Shown here piece by piece: positions 61,615-64,000 of a stretch of DNA of 64,000 nucleotides. The notes under the pieces are model-generated. The model was not told where the DNA came from. It saw only the letters and a list, made by a program, of their open reading frames with translations, and made no database searches. The position numbers and the translations under genes are program-made. Each line of letters begins with the position of its first letter. Position 1 is the first letter of the stretch. The stretch comes from Paenibacillus sp. JDR-2 (GTDB lineage Bacteria; Bacillota; Bacilli; Paenibacillales; Paenibacillaceae): NCBI RefSeq assembly GCF_000023585.1, contig NC_012914.1:1312501-1376500 (forward strand), given 5' to 3'.

Positions 61615-62397
61615 ATGGAACAAGAGGATAGGAACCAAAAGGATAAAGTGGTCGAGCAATTTTCGCGTAGTAGGTCCGAGTATGTGTCGAGCGAGGCTCA
61701 TGCCAGAGGGGATGATCTGGACCTCCTGCTAACATGGCTGCAGCCCGAAAGCCATCACAAAGCTTTGGACATTGCAACGGGCGGAGGACATGTGGCGAAG
61801 AAGTTATCCTCTTTTGTGAATACCGTATTTGCCGCTGATCTAACGAGGCCTATGCTGGAGACCGCTCGTCAATTTATTCAGCCCGATCGTGAAAATGTTG
61901 AATTTGTTGTCTCGGATGCGGAGAACCTTCCGTTTCTAGACCAGACCTTCGATATCGTGACATGCCGGATTGCCGCGCATCATTTTCCGAATCCGGAGCA
62001 GTTTGTGCGGGAGGCTGCGCGAGTATTAAAGCAGGGCGGGAAATTTTTACTCATTGATAATGTCGTTCCCGAAGATAAATCCATCGATACATACGTCAAC
62101 CAGATAGAGCTGCTAAGGGATGAGAGCCATTACAGATGCCATTCGGTAAGCGAATGGGAGCGGTGGCTGCTTGGAGCGGGATTAAAAATCTCAAATAACC
62201 GGATTCGCAAAAAGAGCTTCGATTATCCGAAATGGGTAAGAAGAACAACCCGAAGCGAGGATCAAGTGAAAGAGGTTGCTACCTTTATCCTTAATGGCGG
62301 CGGCGATGCTCAGGAATATATCGGACTGAAGCTGGAGGGTGGGGAGATTCAATCCATTACGATTGATGAGTGGATGGTATTGGCTGTTTTGGAATAG
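61615..62397 (+). CDS. Class I SAM-dependent methyltransferase
   Basis: A 260-residue Methyltransf_11-type enzyme. Motif I KALDIATGGGHVAKKLS at about residue 50, motif II acidic FAADLTRPMLE, post-I DAENLPFLDQTFDIVTCRIAAHHFPNPEQF, and motif III LKQGGKFLLIDNVVPED. Similar to UbiE/YcgJ-type proteins; substrate unknown. ATG 61615 is preceded by GGGAGGGAG; the ATG at 61594 lies in front of this RBS. Confidence 0.9.
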   Translation: MEQEDRNQKDKVVEQFSRSRSEYVSSEAHARGDDLDLLLTWLQPESHHKALDIATGGGHVAKKLSSFVNTVFAADLTRPMLETARQFIQPDRENVEFVVSDAENLPFLDQTFDIVTCRIAAHHFPNPEQFVREAARVLKQGGKFLLIDNVVPEDKSIDTYVNQIELLRDESHYRCHSVSEWERWLLGAGLKISNNRIRKKSFDYPKWVRRTTRSEDQVKEVATFILNGGGDAQEYIGLKLEGGEIQSITIDEWMVLAVLE

Positions 62398-62479
62398 GGT
62401 AGGGACAACAGTTGCTTTTCCGTTATAATATTATCCAGGCAAACGGAGTAAAAACTTCATTCCTCGAGGTGACGAAGTC

Positions 62480-63412
62480 ATGTTGGATACTAGCAATTAT
62501 CTCAAACCTTGGATTGTAAACCGGGCGGATCCATATGTGCTCAAGCATACGGATGGTCTTTATTACTTTACCGCTTCCGTACCGGAGTATGACCGGCTTG
62601 TGCTGCGCAAAGCCGCTACGCTGGAGGGGCTTGCTCAAGCGCAGGAAACGGTCATTTGGCGGAAGCATGAAACAGGCGAGATGAGCAACCATATTTGGGC
62701 GCCCGAGCTTCATTTTATCGATGGCAAGTGGTACGTCTATTTCGCGGCAGGCACGGCGGAGGATCAATGGGCGATTCGACCGTATGTGCTGGAGTGCTGC
62801 GATGAAGATCCCATTACGGGCACATGGGTGGAAAAAGGCAAAATCGAGTTGGACTTTGAAAGCTTCTCCCTGGATGCGACAACATTCCAGCATAACGGGG
62901 AACGGTATCTGATCTGGGCGCAATATAAAGAATCCGACAGCAATCTGTACATAGCCAAGATGGCTAACCCGTGGACGATTATGGGACCGCAAATGTTGAT
63001 CTCCACACCGGAATATGACTGGGAGATTCAAGGCTACCGGGTGAACGAAGGGCCTGCCGTATTGCTGCGCAATGGGCGAATATTTGTGGCCTTTTCCGCA
63101 AGCGCAACCGATCACCGGTATTGCATGGGCCTATTGGAAGCTTCTCTGAAAGCGGATTTGCTCGACCCGGGCAGTTGGATCAAGCATCCCGAGCCTGTGT
63201 TCGAGACCAATGAGGAGACGGAAAATTACGGGCCGGGGCATAACAGCTTTACCGTTAGCGAGGACGGCGCGACCGATCTTATGGTGTATCATGCGAGACC
63301 TTATAAAGAGCTTATCGGCAGTCCGCTTTCCGATCCTAACCGCCATGCCCGCATCCAGGCATTCACTTGGAAGGAAGACGGGACGCCTGACTTCGGGGTG
63401 CCGGGGAAATAA
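62480..63412 (+). CDS. GH43 family glycosidase, intracellular
   Basis: A 310-residue single-domain GH43 enzyme without signal peptide. Triad candidates are Asp17 (NRADPYV), Asp132 (SLDATTF) and Glu190 (VNEGPAV). Sequence pattern fits the arabinofuranosidase branch related to GH43_26 (exo-alpha-1,5-arabinofuranosidase); no assay-level claim is possible. It would cut oligosaccharides after uptake, complementing the surface GH43 at 27141. RBS GAGGTGACG. Confidence 0.92.
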   Translation: MLDTSNYLKPWIVNRADPYVLKHTDGLYYFTASVPEYDRLVLRKAATLEGLAQAQETVIWRKHETGEMSNHIWAPELHFIDGKWYVYFAAGTAEDQWAIRPYVLECCDEDPITGTWVEKGKIELDFESFSLDATTFQHNGERYLIWAQYKESDSNLYIAKMANPWTIMGPQMLISTPEYDWEIQGYRVNEGPAVLLRNGRIFVAFSASATDHRYCMGLLEASLKADLLDPGSWIKHPEPVFETNEETENYGPGHNSFTVSEDGATDLMVYHARPYKELIGSPLSDPNRHARIQAFTWKEDGTPDFGVPGK

Positions 63413-63416
63413 TGCG

Positions 63417-63449
63417 AAAAAGACGTATGGGACTCCCATACGTCTTTTT
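63417..63449. terminator. Bidirectional terminator
   Basis: AAAAAGACGTATGGG pairs with CCCATACGTCTTTTT; located between the convergent GH43 gene and the membrane-protein gene. Confidence 0.93.
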
Positions 63450-63451
63450 AT

Positions 63452-63886
63452 TTAACCCTTGTAATCGATATTAATATCGTAGCTGTTCATCTCGATGGAA
63501 ATTTCGCTTCTTGTCTCGAAGTTGATGCTCTTTAGCCAGGTTGTATCGAATTTATCAACGGTCTCGATTCTAAGAGTCTCATACTTTTTCTTCGCTTTAT
63601 CGATTTCCTTGGCCAGCCAGTACAGGTAAACAAAGCTGACGATAAAAACGGCTAACAGGAAGACAAGGAAGGAACTGTTCATGATGCTCTCATACAAACT
63701 TGCAAAGCTGCCGTGAATGGTGCCGATATTACGGAAGTAGACAATGCCAAACATTAAAAAACAAAACAAGCATAGCAGTGCACAAAAAGCAGCTCTTGAT
63801 TTGTACGTTTCCCACTTTCTCTTACGGTCGATGAGTGTGTCGAATGTTTTCCTTGCATCGTTTGGTATGAGTTCACGCCAAGCTAT
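63452..63886 (-). CDS. Two-TM protein with likely AUA start
   Basis: A 144-residue protein of unknown function. Open frame runs from a TGA directly before a GGGAGGGGG RBS; the first usable codon after it is ATA 63886, giving AWRELIPNDARKTFDTLIDRKRKWETYKSRAAFCALL. Two hydrophobic segments (about 35-55 and 75-95) flank a short outer loop, and a charged coiled segment (KEIDKAKKKYETLRIE) precedes an acidic tail. An alternative TTG start at 63769 would remove the first 39 residues and has no RBS. Confidence 0.6.
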   Translation of the reverse strand: MAWRELIPNDARKTFDTLIDRKRKWETYKSRAAFCALLCLFCFLMFGIVYFRNIGTIHGSFASLYESIMNSSFLVFLLAVFIVSFVYLYWLAKEIDKAKKKYETLRIETVDKFDTTWLKSINFETRSEISIEMNSYDINIDYKG

Positions 63887-64000
63887 GCCAGCCCCCTCCC
63901 TTCAAACTTACCTGTCCAATACATGTTATGCCTGTACGCATAAAGCAATGTCTGCCGGCAAACAACTAATAAGAAAAAATTGGATGAAGGAAGGAGATTG
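63887..64000. other. Window-end intergenic region
   Basis: No complete gene. The last bases, GAAGGAAGGAGATTG, look like a ribosome binding site with a TTG or a later start for a plus-strand gene that begins at or just beyond the window edge. Confidence 0.4.

Overview
The window comes from a spore-forming, rod-type Firmicute of the Paenibacillaceae (Paenibacillus or a close relative such as Cohnella). Evidence: a Bacilli-type 23S rRNA with a long downstream tRNA array in which every tRNA encodes its CCA end, spore-germination (Ger) and small acid-soluble spore protein genes (an SspI and an alpha/beta SASP), S-layer-homology (SLH) enzymes typical of Paenibacillus, LiaRS/PspA stress genes, strong AGGAGG-type ribosome binding sites, and CcpA-type cre sites. 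I see no insertion sequence, prophage, CRISPR array or plasmid function.

Layout. 1-4070: 3' part of a 23S rRNA gene followed directly by 16 tRNA genes, with no 5S gene between them. 4238-8299: germinant receptor operon in the order A, C, small 2-TM protein, B. 8514-12560: Lia/Psp cell-envelope stress operon (LiaI/F-like membrane protein, PspA, PspC, second PspA, a large intercistronic stem-loop, LiaS-like kinase, LiaR-like regulator). 12664-19420: mostly housekeeping and unknown genes (YwmB-like protein, zwf, cyclase, prfC, two TM2 proteins). 19638-23661: LacI-controlled sugar operon (LacI regulator, two GFO/IDH/MocA dehydrogenases, a ThuA-like protein) with a clear promoter and operator. 23787-26834: stand-alone PhnM, SspI, KtrA-type RCK protein, TrmH-family methyltransferase.

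27141-37583: two giant cell-surface glycosidases, a GH43/CBM6-like protein and a GH115 alpha-glucuronidase. They carry the same C-terminal 640-residue surface-attachment module with three SLH domains, near-identical at the DNA level, and cre sites lie upstream. Together they look like a surface-bound debranching pair for glucurono-arabinoxylan, and an intracellular GH43 lies at 62480-63412. 37663-40567: SASP, an ATP-dependent DNA ligase with an altered nucleotidyl-transfer motif, and a two-gene unit of a third PspA-like protein with an unrecognised partner.

40695-46946: metal and oxidative stress block: CadA-type ATPase, CopD-like protein, CadC-type ArsR repressor, then thioredoxin reductase, thiol peroxidase and an OhrR-type repressor. 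The trxB promoter carries four evenly phased palindromes. 47025-63886: accessory genes (two aldo/keto reductases, two AraC regulators, MFS and EamA transporters, P-loop kinase, DUF2935 protein, secreted proteins, TetR with an orphan dihydrolipoamide dehydrogenase, a PaiA-type acetyltransferase remnant, glycogen phosphorylase, a methyltransferase, GH43).

The most interesting observations are the phased operator array at trxB, the long stem-loop inside the Lia/Psp operon, the PspA-like/unknown gene pair, ribosome binding sites buried in long inverted repeats (DNA ligase, MFS transporter), two genes whose only reasonable start is AUC or AUA, and the shared 1.9-kb module of the two SLH enzymes. 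No single locus is clearly a new defence or mobile system.
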